Origin: Paracoccaceae bacterium
GTDB lineage: Bacteria; Pseudomonadota; Alphaproteobacteria; Rhodobacterales; Rhodobacteraceae
Direction: 5' to 3'
DNA: 64,000 nucleotides
Assembly: GCA_028875855.1 (NCBI GenBank)
Contig: JAGWVA010000004.1
Coordinates: 38,948 to 102,947 of the forward strand
Position 1 is the stretch's first letter. Each line of letters starts with the position of its first letter. Below the pieces are notes generated by a model. It saw only the letters and a list, made by a program, of their open reading frames with translations, was not told the DNA's origin and did not search any database. The translations under genes were made by a program, and so were the position numbers. Positions 27,360 to 36,073 of the stretch are shown here, piece by piece.

Positions 27360-28319
27360 ATGAAACGGCTTTTCCTTCTTCTTGCCCTGTTCGCGGCGAT
27401 GGCGCTGGTGCCCTTGGTCGTGCGGTCGGAATTCTGGCTCAACGTCTGCATTCTCACGGTGTTCTCGGCGCTGATCGGGCAGGCGTGGAACATCCTGGGC
27501 GGCTATGCCGGGCAGTTCAGCTTCGGGCATGCGCTGTTCTTCGGGGTGGGGGCCTATGCGGTCGCCGTGCTGCAAGTCCACCTTGGCGTGAACCCCTGGA
27601 TCGGGCTGATCCTCGGGGCGGCCTTCGGGGCGGGGGTGGCCGTTGCCGTGGGATGGCTCACCTTCCGCTACGGGCTGCGCGGGTCCTATTTCGCGCTGGT
27701 CACGCTTGCCTTTGCCGAGGTGTTCCGCATCCTTGCCAATTCGACGCCCTGGACCGGGGCGGGCGAGGGGATCATGATCAAGCTGTCCCCGCGCCCGTCG
27801 ATGATGCAGTTCAAGGACCTTGGCCATTACTACTGGCTGCTGCTTGCGATGACGCTGGCCTGCTACCTGACGGTCTGGTGGCTGGACCGCTCGCGGCTGG
27901 GCGCGCGGATGCTGGCGGTGCGCGACAACGAGGACGCGGCCGCCGCCATCGGGGTGGATGCCTTTGCGGTCAAGTTGCAGGCGATGGCGCTGTCGGGGCT
28001 GTTCATGGGCCTTGCCGGGGTCTTCTACGCGCAGCGCTATCTTTACCTCGATCCCGGCATCGCCTTCGGCCCGACCGAGTCCGTCGAGGCCCTGCTGGTC
28101 GCCATCGTGGGCGGGATCGGCACGCTTTTTGGCCCCCTGATGGGCGCCGTTGTCCTGCACGCGCTGAGCGAGGGCGCGCAGGTGGCCCTGGGCAGCCTGC
28201 CGGGCGCGAACATGGTGATCTACGGCACGGTTCTCGTGCTCATGGTGCTGTTCATGCCGCGCGGGCTGGCAAGCCTGACGCGGCCAAGGTCCCGGCGGAA
28301 AGGGGGGCGCGATGCTTGA
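27360..28319 (+). CDS. livM: Branched-chain amino acid ABC transporter permease (LivM-like)
   Basis: A 319-residue permease with GYAGQFSFGHALFFGVGAYA in the first third and the conserved AAAIGVDAFAVKLQAMALSGLFMGLAG. Its start is 7 bp after livH and its end overlaps livG by 8 bp. The C-terminus (TRPRSRRKGGRDA) is basic and cytoplasmic. Confidence 0.93.
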   Translation: MKRLFLLLALFAAMALVPLVVRSEFWLNVCILTVFSALIGQAWNILGGYAGQFSFGHALFFGVGAYAVAVLQVHLGVNPWIGLILGAAFGAGVAVAVGWLTFRYGLRGSYFALVTLAFAEVFRILANSTPWTGAGEGIMIKLSPRPSMMQFKDLGHYYWLLLAMTLACYLTVWWLDRSRLGARMLAVRDNEDAAAAIGVDAFAVKLQAMALSGLFMGLAGVFYAQRYLYLDPGIAFGPTESVEALLVAIVGGIGTLFGPLMGAVVLHALSEGAQVALGSLPGANMVIYGTVLVLMVLFMPRGLASLTRPRSRRKGGRDA

Positions 28320-29055
28320 CGTCAGCAACCTTTCCAAGACCTTCGGGGGCCTGCGCGCGGTGGATGACGTGTCGTTGACGGTGGCCGAAGGCAGCATCTC
28401 GGCCCTGATCGGGCCGAACGGCGCGGGCAAGACCACGCTGTTCGCCCTCATCACCGGGTTCCACCGCCCCGACGGCGGTGCCGTGCGCTTCATGGGGCGC
28501 GACGTGACGGGCGAGAAGCCCTTCCGCATCGCCCGCGCCGGCATGGTGCGCACTTTCCAGATCGTCCAGCCCTTCGCGGGCCAGACCGTGCGCGAGAATA
28601 TCGCGGTCGGCGCGCATCTGCACATCGCCGACCGCACGGCGGCGCTGTCGAAGGCCGAGGACGTGGCGCGCAAGGTAGGCCTTGCCGACCGGCTCGACGT
28701 GGACGCGGCCGATCTGACCGTGGCGGGCCGCAAGCGGCTTGAGGTCGCCCGGGCGCTGGCGACCGACCCGAAGCTTCTGCTGCTCGACGAGGTGATGGCC
28801 GGTCTCAATCCGTCCGAGATCCGCGACGTCATTCCGGTGATCCGCGCGATCCGCGACAGCGGGGTGACGATCCTTCTGATCGAACACGTCATGCAGGCGG
28901 TGATGGAGCTTGGCGAACAGGCCTGGGTGCTGAACCAGGGGCGTCTGATCGCGGAAGGCGCGCCGCGCAGCCTGGCCGGCGATCCGGCGGTGATCGAGGC
29001 CTATCTGGGCCAGGGCATGGCGCGCAGGCTGGCGGGAGGGCGCGCCGATGCTTGA
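28312..29055 (+). CDS. livG: Branched-chain amino acid ABC transporter ATP-binding protein (LivG-like)
   Basis: A 247-residue ATPase. Walker A is IGPNGAGKTT (about residues 33-42), Q-loop region MVRTFQIVQPF, Walker B LLLLDEVMAGLNP, and LIEHVMQAVME is the H-loop. The signature motif is degenerate, reading TVAGRKRLEVARAL where LSGG would be expected, a substitution common in LivG. It overlaps both livM and livF by 8 bp. Confidence 0.93.
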   Translation: MLDVSNLSKTFGGLRAVDDVSLTVAEGSISALIGPNGAGKTTLFALITGFHRPDGGAVRFMGRDVTGEKPFRIARAGMVRTFQIVQPFAGQTVRENIAVGAHLHIADRTAALSKAEDVARKVGLADRLDVDAADLTVAGRKRLEVARALATDPKLLLLDEVMAGLNPSEIRDVIPVIRAIRDSGVTILLIEHVMQAVMELGEQAWVLNQGRLIAEGAPRSLAGDPAVIEAYLGQGMARRLAGGRADA

Positions 29056-29749
29056 GGTCAGGGGGCTGCGCGCGGGCTACGGGCAGGTCGAGATCCTGCG
29101 CGGCGTGACGCTCGACATGGGGCCGGGCGAGATCGTGGCGCTTCTGGGGGCGAACGGGGCGGGCAAGACCACGTTCAACAGCGTTCTGGCCGGTCTGATC
29201 CGTGGCTGGGGCGGCAGCATCGGCTTCGAGGGCCGCGCGCTTCCGCCGGGCGACCCGAAAGCCGCGCTGGACGCGGGCATCGTTCTGGTGCCCGAGGGGC
29301 GGCACATCTTCCCCAACCTCACGGTGCGCGAGAACCTGTGGCTGGGCGGCTACCGGCGGGGCCGGGCGAACCGGACGCGCAATCTCGAACAGGTGCTCGA
29401 CACCTTCCCGCGGCTGCGCGAGCGGCTGGGCCAGCGCGCGGGCACGATGTCGGGCGGCGAGCAGCAGATGGTGGCGATCGGGCGCGGCCTCATGTCCGAG
29501 CCGCGTCTGTTGATCCTCGACGAGCCGAGCCTTGGCCTGTCGCCTTTGATGGTCGAGGAGATGTTTGCGCTGATCGGGCGGCTGAACCAGCAGGGACTGC
29601 CGATCCTGCTGGTCGAACAGAATGTGCATCTGACGCTCGAGGTGGCGCACCGCGGCTTCGTGATGGAGAACGGGCGCATCACCGCCTCAGGCAGCGCGGC
29701 CGACCTGCTGGCCGATCCCGAACTTCAGCGCAGCTACCTGGGGGTGTGA
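29048..29749 (+). CDS. livF: Branched-chain amino acid ABC transporter ATP-binding protein (LivF-like)
   Basis: A 233-residue ATPase. Walker A is LGANGAGKTT, the LivF hallmark EGRHIFPNLTVRENL is present, the signature is MSGGEQQMVAIGRGL and Walker B is LLILDEPSLGLSP. The stop at 29749 is 1 bp before the start of the hydratase gene, so transport and catabolic genes are one transcript. Confidence 0.94.
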   Translation: MLEVRGLRAGYGQVEILRGVTLDMGPGEIVALLGANGAGKTTFNSVLAGLIRGWGGSIGFEGRALPPGDPKAALDAGIVLVPEGRHIFPNLTVRENLWLGGYRRGRANRTRNLEQVLDTFPRLRERLGQRAGTMSGGEQQMVAIGRGLMSEPRLLILDEPSLGLSPLMVEEMFALIGRLNQQGLPILLVEQNVHLTLEVAHRGFVMENGRITASGSAADLLADPELQRSYLGV

Positions 29750-29750
29750 G

Positions 29751-31019
29751 ATGGCGATGACCCTTGCCGAAAAGATCATCGCCCGCGCGGCCGGTCGTGC
29801 ATCCGTCGCTCCGGGCGAGATCGTGACCGCCCGCGTGGACCTTGCGATGATCCACGACAGCGGCGGGCCGCGCCGGGTGGAGCCGATCCTGAAACGGCTG
29901 GGCGTGGGCCTGTGGGACCGCGACCGGGTGGTGCTGATCTCGGATCACTACATCCCCGGCGACGATCCCGACGGCGCGGCGATCCTGAGCCTGACGCGCG
30001 ACTGGGCGCGGCGCTATGGGGTGACCTTTCACGACGGGCAGGGCATCTGCCATGTCGTGCTGCCCGAGCGCGGCCATGTGGCGCCGGGCATGTTCATCAC
30101 CGGCGGCGACAGTCATTCGCCCACCGGCGGGGCCTTCGGCGCCTACATGTTCGGCATCGGCGCGACCGAGATGGCGGGCGTGCTCGCCACGGGCGAGATC
30201 TGGGTCCGGGTGCCGTACACCATCGCGCTTGACTGGCAGGGGCAGTTGCCGCGCGGGGTGCTGGCCAAGGACATGATCCTGGCCATGTGCGGCCGTCTGG
30301 GGATGGACGGCGGGCGCTATCAGGCGATCGAATACACCGGCCCCGCGGTGCGCGCGCTGGGGATGCAGGAACGCATGACGCTGTCGAACATGGCGGCGGA
30401 ACTGGGCGCGCAGGCGGGGCTGATCGCGCCGGATCAGGTGACGGCGGATTATGTGACGGCCGCCGGGGGCGATCCGGGCGACTGGCAGGTCTGGCAGGGC
30501 GACGCGGGCGCGGCGGTGGCGGAACGGCATGTGTTCGACGCCTCGACACTCGCCCCGCAGGTGGCCGCGCCGCATTCGCCGGCCAATGCCTCGGACGTGG
30601 GCGATCAGGCGGGGCAGGCGCTGGACGTGGTCTACATCGGGGCCTGCACGGGGGCGAAATACGCCGACCTTGCGGCGGCGGCCGAGATCCTGCGGGGCCA
30701 GCGGCTGGCCAAGGGCATCCGTCTGATGGTCGCCCCCGCCTCGCGCCGCGATCAGGATCGGGCGGCGGCGGACGGGATTATGGGGGTCTTCGAGGCGGCG
30801 GGGGCCGAGGTTCTGCCCAATGCCTGCGGCATCTGCGCGGGCTATGGCGGCGCGCGGCTTGGGGCCGACATCCGCTGCCTGTCCACCACCGCGCGCAACT
30901 TCAAGGGGCGGATGGGCGATGCCTCCAGCCGGGTCTGGCTGTCCTCGCCCTACACGGCCGCCGCCTCGGCCATCGAGGGGCGCATCGCCGACCCCCGCCC
31001 GCATCTGGAGGGCCGCTGA
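29751..31019 (+). CDS. Aconitase-superfamily hydratase, large subunit (LeuC/DmdA-like)
   Basis: A 422-residue large subunit of the aconitase/isopropylmalate isomerase superfamily, binding a 4Fe-4S cluster through Cys299, Cys359 and Cys362 (IGACTGAKY and ACGICAGYGG). The short length matches the 420-residue class that includes homoaconitase and 2,3-dimethylmalate dehydratase (DmdA), not the 465-residue proteobacterial LeuC. That it adds water to a substituted maleate is inferred. GGDSHSPTGGAFGAYMFGIG is the HxH/GGDSH substrate region. It starts 1 bp after livF and ends 1 bp before the small subunit. Confidence 0.82.
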   Translation: MAMTLAEKIIARAAGRASVAPGEIVTARVDLAMIHDSGGPRRVEPILKRLGVGLWDRDRVVLISDHYIPGDDPDGAAILSLTRDWARRYGVTFHDGQGICHVVLPERGHVAPGMFITGGDSHSPTGGAFGAYMFGIGATEMAGVLATGEIWVRVPYTIALDWQGQLPRGVLAKDMILAMCGRLGMDGGRYQAIEYTGPAVRALGMQERMTLSNMAAELGAQAGLIAPDQVTADYVTAAGGDPGDWQVWQGDAGAAVAERHVFDASTLAPQVAAPHSPANASDVGDQAGQALDVVYIGACTGAKYADLAAAAEILRGQRLAKGIRLMVAPASRRDQDRAAADGIMGVFEAAGAEVLPNACGICAGYGGARLGADIRCLSTTARNFKGRMGDASSRVWLSSPYTAAASAIEGRIADPRPHLEGR

Positions 31020-31020
31020 C

Positions 31021-31512
31021 ATGGAGCGCATCTGGGGGCGCATCTGGAAGCTGGGCGACAACGTGGACACCGACGCGCTGGCGCCGGGGCGGTTCATGCA
31101 CCGCCCGATGGCAGAGCTTGCCGCGCACTGCCTGATCGACCGGTCGCCGGACTTTGCCGCCAACGCGCGGCCGGGCGATCTGATCGTGGCGGGGCGCAAC
31201 TTCGGCATGGGGTCAAGCCGCGAGCAGGCGGTGCAGGCGCTGAAAGAGCGCGGGCTTCAGGGCGTCATCGCCGAGAGTTTCGCGGGCATCTTCTACCGCA
31301 ACGCCATCAACCTTGGCCTGCCGGTCTTCGTGGGCCGCGCGACCGACCTGCCCGACGGGGCCGAGGCGCGGCTGGACGCCGACGCCGCCGTGCTGCGCCA
31401 TGCGGGCGGGGCGGTGACGCTGGAGCCGCTGCCCGGCTTCCTGCTGGAGATGATCCGCGACGGCGGCCTTGTGCCCCATCTTGAGAAAAGACTTGCAAAG
31501 GAGGGCCGCTGA
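31021..31512 (+). CDS. Aconitase-superfamily hydratase, small subunit (LeuD/DmdB-like)
   Basis: A 163-residue swivel-domain subunit. DNVDTDALAPGRFMH near the N-terminus and GRNFGMGSSREQAVQALK carry the catalytic Ser-Ser-Arg region of LeuD/DmdB. The length matches the small subunits of the short-form enzymes. It is 1 bp after the large subunit and 2 bp before the lyase gene. Together with the large subunit it makes a heterodimeric Fe-S hydro-lyase; leucine biosynthesis is unlikely given the catabolic context. Confidence 0.82.
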   Translation: MERIWGRIWKLGDNVDTDALAPGRFMHRPMAELAAHCLIDRSPDFAANARPGDLIVAGRNFGMGSSREQAVQALKERGLQGVIAESFAGIFYRNAINLGLPVFVGRATDLPDGAEARLDADAAVLRHAGGAVTLEPLPGFLLEMIRDGGLVPHLEKRLAKEGR

Positions 31513-31514
31513 CC

Positions 31515-32378
31515 GTGTCCCTGAAAACCCGGCTGAAAGGCCCCTCGATCCTTGTCGCGCCCGGCGTCTATGACGGGCTGAGCGCCCGCATCGCCACCCA
31601 GTCGGGGGCCGAGGCGCTGTATCTGTCGGGCGCGTCGCTGGCCTATACGCGCTTCGGCTCGCCCGACCTTGGCCTTGTCGGCATGTCCGAGGTGGCCGAC
31701 ACCATCGCCGCGATCCGCGACCGGGTGGCAACGCCGCTGATCGTCGATGCCGATACGGGCTTTGGCAATGCGCTGAACGTGCAGCGCACCGTGCGCCGGT
31801 TCGAGCGGGCGGGCGCGAATGCGATCCAGCTCGAGGATCAGACGCTGCCCAAGCGCTGCGGCCATCTGGACGGCAAGACGCTGGTGCCGACCGGCGAGAT
31901 GACCGGCAAGATCCGCGCCGCCCTTGACGCGCGCGCCGATGACGAAACGCTGATCATCGCGCGCACCGATGCGATTGCCGTCGAGGGGTTCGAGGCGGCG
32001 CTGGCGCGCGCCCATGCCTATGCCGAGGCGGGGGCCGATGTGCTGTTCGTCGAGGCGCTGCGCGATCAGGACCAGATGCGCCGCGCGGTGGCCGAGCTTG
32101 GGCCGCGCTGCCCGCTGATGGTGAACATGGTCGAGGGCGGCAAGACGCCCGCCGCGGATGCCGCCGAATTGCAGGCGTTGGGGTTCGCGCTGGTGATCTT
32201 TCCGGGCGGGGCGGTGCGGGCGGTCGCGCGCACCTTGCAGGACTATTACGGCAGCCTTGCCGCGCATGGCAGCAACGCCCCCTTTGCCGGACGGATGTTC
32301 GATTTCGCGGGCCTGAACGGCCTGCTGGGCACCCCCGACATCCTCGCCCTCGGCGACAGCTATGGAGACGACGCGTGA
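31515..32378 (+). CDS. Isocitrate lyase/PEP mutase family C-C lyase
   Basis: A 287-residue TIM barrel. It contains the superfamily lyase motif K-R-C-G-H at residues 113-117 (catalytic Cys115) and the Mg-binding Asp residues 78 and 80 in VDADTGFGN. The length is like methylisocitrate lyase PrpB, oxaloacetase and 2,3-dimethylmalate lyase, which cleaves dimethylmalate to propionate and pyruvate; with a LeuCD-like pair beside it the last is the best analogy. GTG start at 31515 (GAGGGCCGCTGACC upstream), and its stop overlaps the next gene by 4 bp. Confidence 0.82.
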   Translation: MSLKTRLKGPSILVAPGVYDGLSARIATQSGAEALYLSGASLAYTRFGSPDLGLVGMSEVADTIAAIRDRVATPLIVDADTGFGNALNVQRTVRRFERAGANAIQLEDQTLPKRCGHLDGKTLVPTGEMTGKIRAALDARADDETLIIARTDAIAVEGFEAALARAHAYAEAGADVLFVEALRDQDQMRRAVAELGPRCPLMVNMVEGGKTPAADAAELQALGFALVIFPGGAVRAVARTLQDYYGSLAAHGSNAPFAGRMFDFAGLNGLLGTPDILALGDSYGDDA

Positions 32379-34018
32379 CCCTCGACCCCGTGACCCTCGC
32401 CATCCTGAAGGGGCGGCTGGAGCAGATCGCCGACGAGATGGATGCGACGCTCTTCCGCTCGGCCTTCAACCCGATCATCGCCGAGGCGCATGACGCAAGC
32501 CACGGGCTTTACGACGCCACCACCGGCGACACGCTGGCACAGGGCAAGTCGGGCCTGCCGATCTTCGTGGGCGTCATGGCCTTTGCGGTGAAGGCGGTGA
32601 TCGACAAGGCGGCCGAAGAGGGCGGGGCGAAGGATGGCGACGTGTGGATCTTCAACGATCCCTACGTGGGCGGCACCCATCTGTCGGATTTCCGGCTGGT
32701 GCGCCCCTTCTTCCGCGACGGACAGGTGTTCTGCTACCTCGCCTCGGTCGGGCATTGGCATGACGTGGGCGGCAACGTGCCGGGCAACTACAACCCGGTG
32801 GCGACCGAAAGCTTTCAGGAAGGCATGCGCATCCCGCCGGTGAAGCTGTTCGATGCGGGCAGCTACCGGCCCGACATCGTGGCGATCCTGTCCGCGAATT
32901 CGCGCCTGCCGGGGTCGCTTTACGGCGACCTGAACGGGCAGATCAACGCGCTGGATCTGGGCGTGAAGCGGATGCACCAGCTGCTGGACGAATATGGCGA
33001 CGCGACCGTGGCCGAGGCCTTCGGCGCGCTGAAGCAAAGCGCGGCCGAGATCATGCGCGCCGAGATCCGCGCGCTGCCCGATGGCACGGTCAGCGTCGAG
33101 GACTGGCTGGACAACGACGGCATTGCCGATGCGCCGTTGAAGATCGCGCTGGACCTGACGATTGCGGGCGACCGGCTGACGCTGGATTTCTCGCGCTCGT
33201 CGCCCGCCTGCGCGGGGCCGGTGAACATCGCGCGCTCGACCACGGTGGCGGCCTGCTACGTGGCGCTGAAGCACATCTTCACCAACGTGCCCGCCAATGC
33301 CGGGGTGCTGGAGCCGGTGACGGTGCGGACCGATCCCGACTCGCTGCTGGCGGTCGAGGCGCCAAAGCCCGTGGGGGGCTATACCGAAACCATCCTGCGC
33401 CTGATCGACGTGGTGTTTCAGGCCGTGGGCCGGATCGCGCCCGACCGCGCGCCCGCCTGCGCCTATGGCACGATCAACGCCGTCTCGATGGCCGGGACGC
33501 GGGCGGATGGCAAACGCTGGGTGCTGTTCTCGTTCTTCGGCGGCGGCCATGGCGGGCATTCGGACGGCGACGGGCTGAGCCATGGCAACGCGCCGATTTC
33601 CACCGCGACGATCCCGCCGCTGGAAATCCTCGAGGCGGCCTATCCGGTCAAGTTCACCCAATGGGCGCTGCGCCCGGATTCGGGCGGCGACGGGCAGCAC
33701 CGGGGCGGGCTTGGCGCGGTCTATGAAATCGAACTCCTGGCGGATCAGGCTGATCTGTTCCTGTTCGGGGAACGCGGTCGCCACCCGCCACGGGGTGCGA
33801 ACGGCGGGGGCGATGCGGCGCTGAACCGCTTCACCTATCCGCTGGCGGGGGCGCAGGTGGCGCCGCCGATGACCTCGAAGCTGCATGGCGCCAGGCTTGC
33901 GCGCGGCGACCGCATCCGGCTGGAGACCCCGGGCGGCGGCGGCTGGGGCGACCCCGACAAGCGCGCGCCCGAGGCCCGCGCCCGCGACCTGCATCTTGGC
34001 TATGTGACGAAGGGCTGA
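32375..34018 (+). CDS. Hydantoinase B/oxoprolinase family protein
   Basis: A 547-residue HyuB-family subunit. Landmarks: DEMDATLFRSAFNPIIAEAHDASHGLYD, NDPYVGGTHLSDFRLVRP, and a C-terminal TPGGGGWGDP Gly-rich end. HyuA/HyuB proteins cleave or open cyclic amides such as 5-oxoproline, N-methylhydantoin and caprolactam, with ATP. It starts with GTG, overlaps the lyase by 4 bp and precedes HyuA by 3 bp. The substrate cannot be read from the sequence. Confidence 0.9.
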   Translation: MTLDPVTLAILKGRLEQIADEMDATLFRSAFNPIIAEAHDASHGLYDATTGDTLAQGKSGLPIFVGVMAFAVKAVIDKAAEEGGAKDGDVWIFNDPYVGGTHLSDFRLVRPFFRDGQVFCYLASVGHWHDVGGNVPGNYNPVATESFQEGMRIPPVKLFDAGSYRPDIVAILSANSRLPGSLYGDLNGQINALDLGVKRMHQLLDEYGDATVAEAFGALKQSAAEIMRAEIRALPDGTVSVEDWLDNDGIADAPLKIALDLTIAGDRLTLDFSRSSPACAGPVNIARSTTVAACYVALKHIFTNVPANAGVLEPVTVRTDPDSLLAVEAPKPVGGYTETILRLIDVVFQAVGRIAPDRAPACAYGTINAVSMAGTRADGKRWVLFSFFGGGHGGHSDGDGLSHGNAPISTATIPPLEILEAAYPVKFTQWALRPDSGGDGQHRGGLGAVYEIELLADQADLFLFGERGRHPPRGANGGGDAALNRFTYPLAGAQVAPPMTSKLHGARLARGDRIRLETPGGGGWGDPDKRAPEARARDLHLGYVTKG

Positions 34019-34021
34019 GCG

Positions 34022-36073
34022 ATGACCCGGAAACCCTATGCGGTCGGCGTGGATGTCGGCGGCACCTTCACCGACATCTTCGTGCTGAACCAGGACACCG
34101 GCGCGGTCGAGATCACCAAGCTGCCCTCGACGCTCGACAACCAGTCGCGCGGGCTGGTGGAGGGCATCGCCCGCAAGATCGAGGATTTCGGCACCATCGC
34201 CTCGGTCATCCATGGCACGACGACGGGCACCAACGCGCTTTTGGAACGCAAGGGCGCGGTGACCGGCATGATCACCTCGGCTGGCTTCCGCGACGTGCTG
34301 GAGATGCGCCGCCGCGACCGGCCGCAGACCTGGGGCCTGCGCGGCGGCTATGTGCCCGTGATCCCGCGCAACCTGCGGCTGGAGGTGGCCGAGCGCACCC
34401 ATGCCGACGGCACGGTGGCCGTGCCCATCGACCCCGCCGAGGTGCAGGCCGCGGCGCGGGCGCTGCTGGCGGCGGGCTGCGCCTCGGTCGTGGTGTTCTT
34501 CGTGAACTCCTACGCCAACGACGCCAACGAACGTGCGGCGACCGAGGCCGTGCGGGCGGTCTGGCCCAACGCCTATGTCACCCGCGCGACCGAGATCCTG
34601 CCCGAGATCCGCGAGTTCGAGCGCGTCTCGACCGGCGCGCTGAATGCCTATCTGCAACCGGTCGTGTCGTCCTACATGGACCGGCTGGATGCGGGGCTGG
34701 CGCAGCATGGCTTTGCGGGTGACCTGCTGATTGTGCAGTCGAATGGCGGGGTGATGTCGGTCGATACCGCGCGGGCCTATCCGGTGCGCACGGCGCTGTC
34801 GGGGCCGGCGGCGGGGGTGCGCGCGGCGCAGGCCATCGCGGCGGCGGCGGGGCTCGGCAACATCATCACCTGCGATCTGGGCGGCACCTCGTTCGATGTC
34901 TCGCTGATCGCGGATGGCGCGGCGGCGCTGGCGGCGCAGACCGCCATCGACTTCGGGCTGGTGGTGCGTACCCCGATGATCGAGATCACCACGATCGGCG
35001 CGGGCGGCGGGTCGATTGCCGCGATCGATGCGGGGGGGCTCTTGCAGGTGGGCCCGGAAAGCGCGGGGTCGAACCCCGGCCCGGTCTGCTACGGGATGGG
35101 CAACACGCGCCCCACGCTGACCGATGCCAACCTTGTTCTGGGCCGGATCAACGCCGACCGGCCCATCGGCGGCAAGCTGGCCCGGCTGGATGTCGAGGCC
35201 GCGCGCGCGGCCATCGCGGCGACGGTCGGCGCGCCGCTGGGCCTGACGGTCGAGGCCGCGGCCGAGGCGATCCTGCGGGTGGCCAATGCCAAGATGGCCG
35301 GCGCCATCCGGCTGGTGTCGATCGAGCGCGGCCACGACCCCGCGCGGTTCCATGCGATGCCCTTCGGCGGCGGTGGGGCGCTGCATGTGGGCGCGCTGAT
35401 TGCCGACTGCGGGCTGAAGGGCGCGCTGGTGCCGCGCTATCCGGGGGTGACTTCGGCGCTTGGCTGCGTGGTGGCCGACATGCGCCACGACCGGGTGCGC
35501 ACGGTCAACCGCATGCTCGACGATCTGGACGCGGCCGCGCTGGGGGCCGAGATGCTGGCCGAGGCCCGGGCGCTCGAGGCGCTGCTGGCGCGGGCGGGCG
35601 TTGCCTTCGCCGCGGTCGAGGCGGTGCACGAGCTGGACATGTTCTATCTGGGCCAGACCCATACGGTCGCCGTGCCGCTGACGATCCCTCCGGGGGGGCT
35701 GACGCGCGCGGATATCTCTGCGGCCTTCGATGCGGCCTATGCGGCGGCCTTCGGGCGGCTCCTGGAGGGCATCCCCAAGCGGGTGATGAACACCCGCGTG
35801 GCGGTCATCGGGCGGCGGCCGCCCTTCGACATGGCGGTGTTCGCCCCCGCCGACGGGCGCGCGGCGGCCGCGTGCATCACCGCCCGCCGCCGCGTCTATG
35901 GCGCGGGCCACTGGGCCGAGGTGCCGGTCTATGACCGGCTCGCGCTGGCGGTGGGCGAGGTCGTGCATGGCCCCTGCCTGATGGAACAGCCCGATACCAC
36001 GATCTTCGTCGATCCGGGCCTTTCGGGGCGGGTGGACGCCTTCGGCAACCTGATCCTGGAGCGCAGCGCATGA
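34022..36073 (+). CDS. Hydantoinase A/oxoprolinase family protein
   Basis: A 683-residue ATP-dependent HyuA subunit. The N-terminal actin-like ATPase has GVDVGGTFTDIFVL (phosphate-1) and HGTTTGTNALLERKGA. DLGGTSFDVSLI is the second phosphate motif, and GAGGGSIAAIDAGG follows. The C-terminal region (about 510-683) is the HyuA-specific fold. The gene ends in a 4-bp overlap with the isochorismatase-fold gene, consistent with coupling. Catalysis by this family normally needs HyuA and HyuB together, and both are here. The order B then A is inverted relative to many operons. Confidence 0.92.
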   Translation: MTRKPYAVGVDVGGTFTDIFVLNQDTGAVEITKLPSTLDNQSRGLVEGIARKIEDFGTIASVIHGTTTGTNALLERKGAVTGMITSAGFRDVLEMRRRDRPQTWGLRGGYVPVIPRNLRLEVAERTHADGTVAVPIDPAEVQAAARALLAAGCASVVVFFVNSYANDANERAATEAVRAVWPNAYVTRATEILPEIREFERVSTGALNAYLQPVVSSYMDRLDAGLAQHGFAGDLLIVQSNGGVMSVDTARAYPVRTALSGPAAGVRAAQAIAAAAGLGNIITCDLGGTSFDVSLIADGAAALAAQTAIDFGLVVRTPMIEITTIGAGGGSIAAIDAGGLLQVGPESAGSNPGPVCYGMGNTRPTLTDANLVLGRINADRPIGGKLARLDVEAARAAIAATVGAPLGLTVEAAAEAILRVANAKMAGAIRLVSIERGHDPARFHAMPFGGGGALHVGALIADCGLKGALVPRYPGVTSALGCVVADMRHDRVRTVNRMLDDLDAAALGAEMLAEARALEALLARAGVAFAAVEAVHELDMFYLGQTHTVAVPLTIPPGGLTRADISAAFDAAYAAAFGRLLEGIPKRVMNTRVAVIGRRPPFDMAVFAPADGRAAAACITARRRVYGAGHWAEVPVYDRLALAVGEVVHGPCLMEQPDTTIFVDPGLSGRVDAFGNLILERSA

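Noticed and set aside
29751..31512. Leucine-biosynthetic LeuCD
   Set aside because: Subunit sizes fit the short-form class, the genes sit in a catabolic importer operon, and no leuB or leuA is nearby.
32360..35968. A 1202-codon open frame on the minus strand
   Set aside because: It is antisense to hyuB and hyuA, His/Arg-rich with no recognisable domain, and arises from high-GC codon usage of the plus-strand genes.
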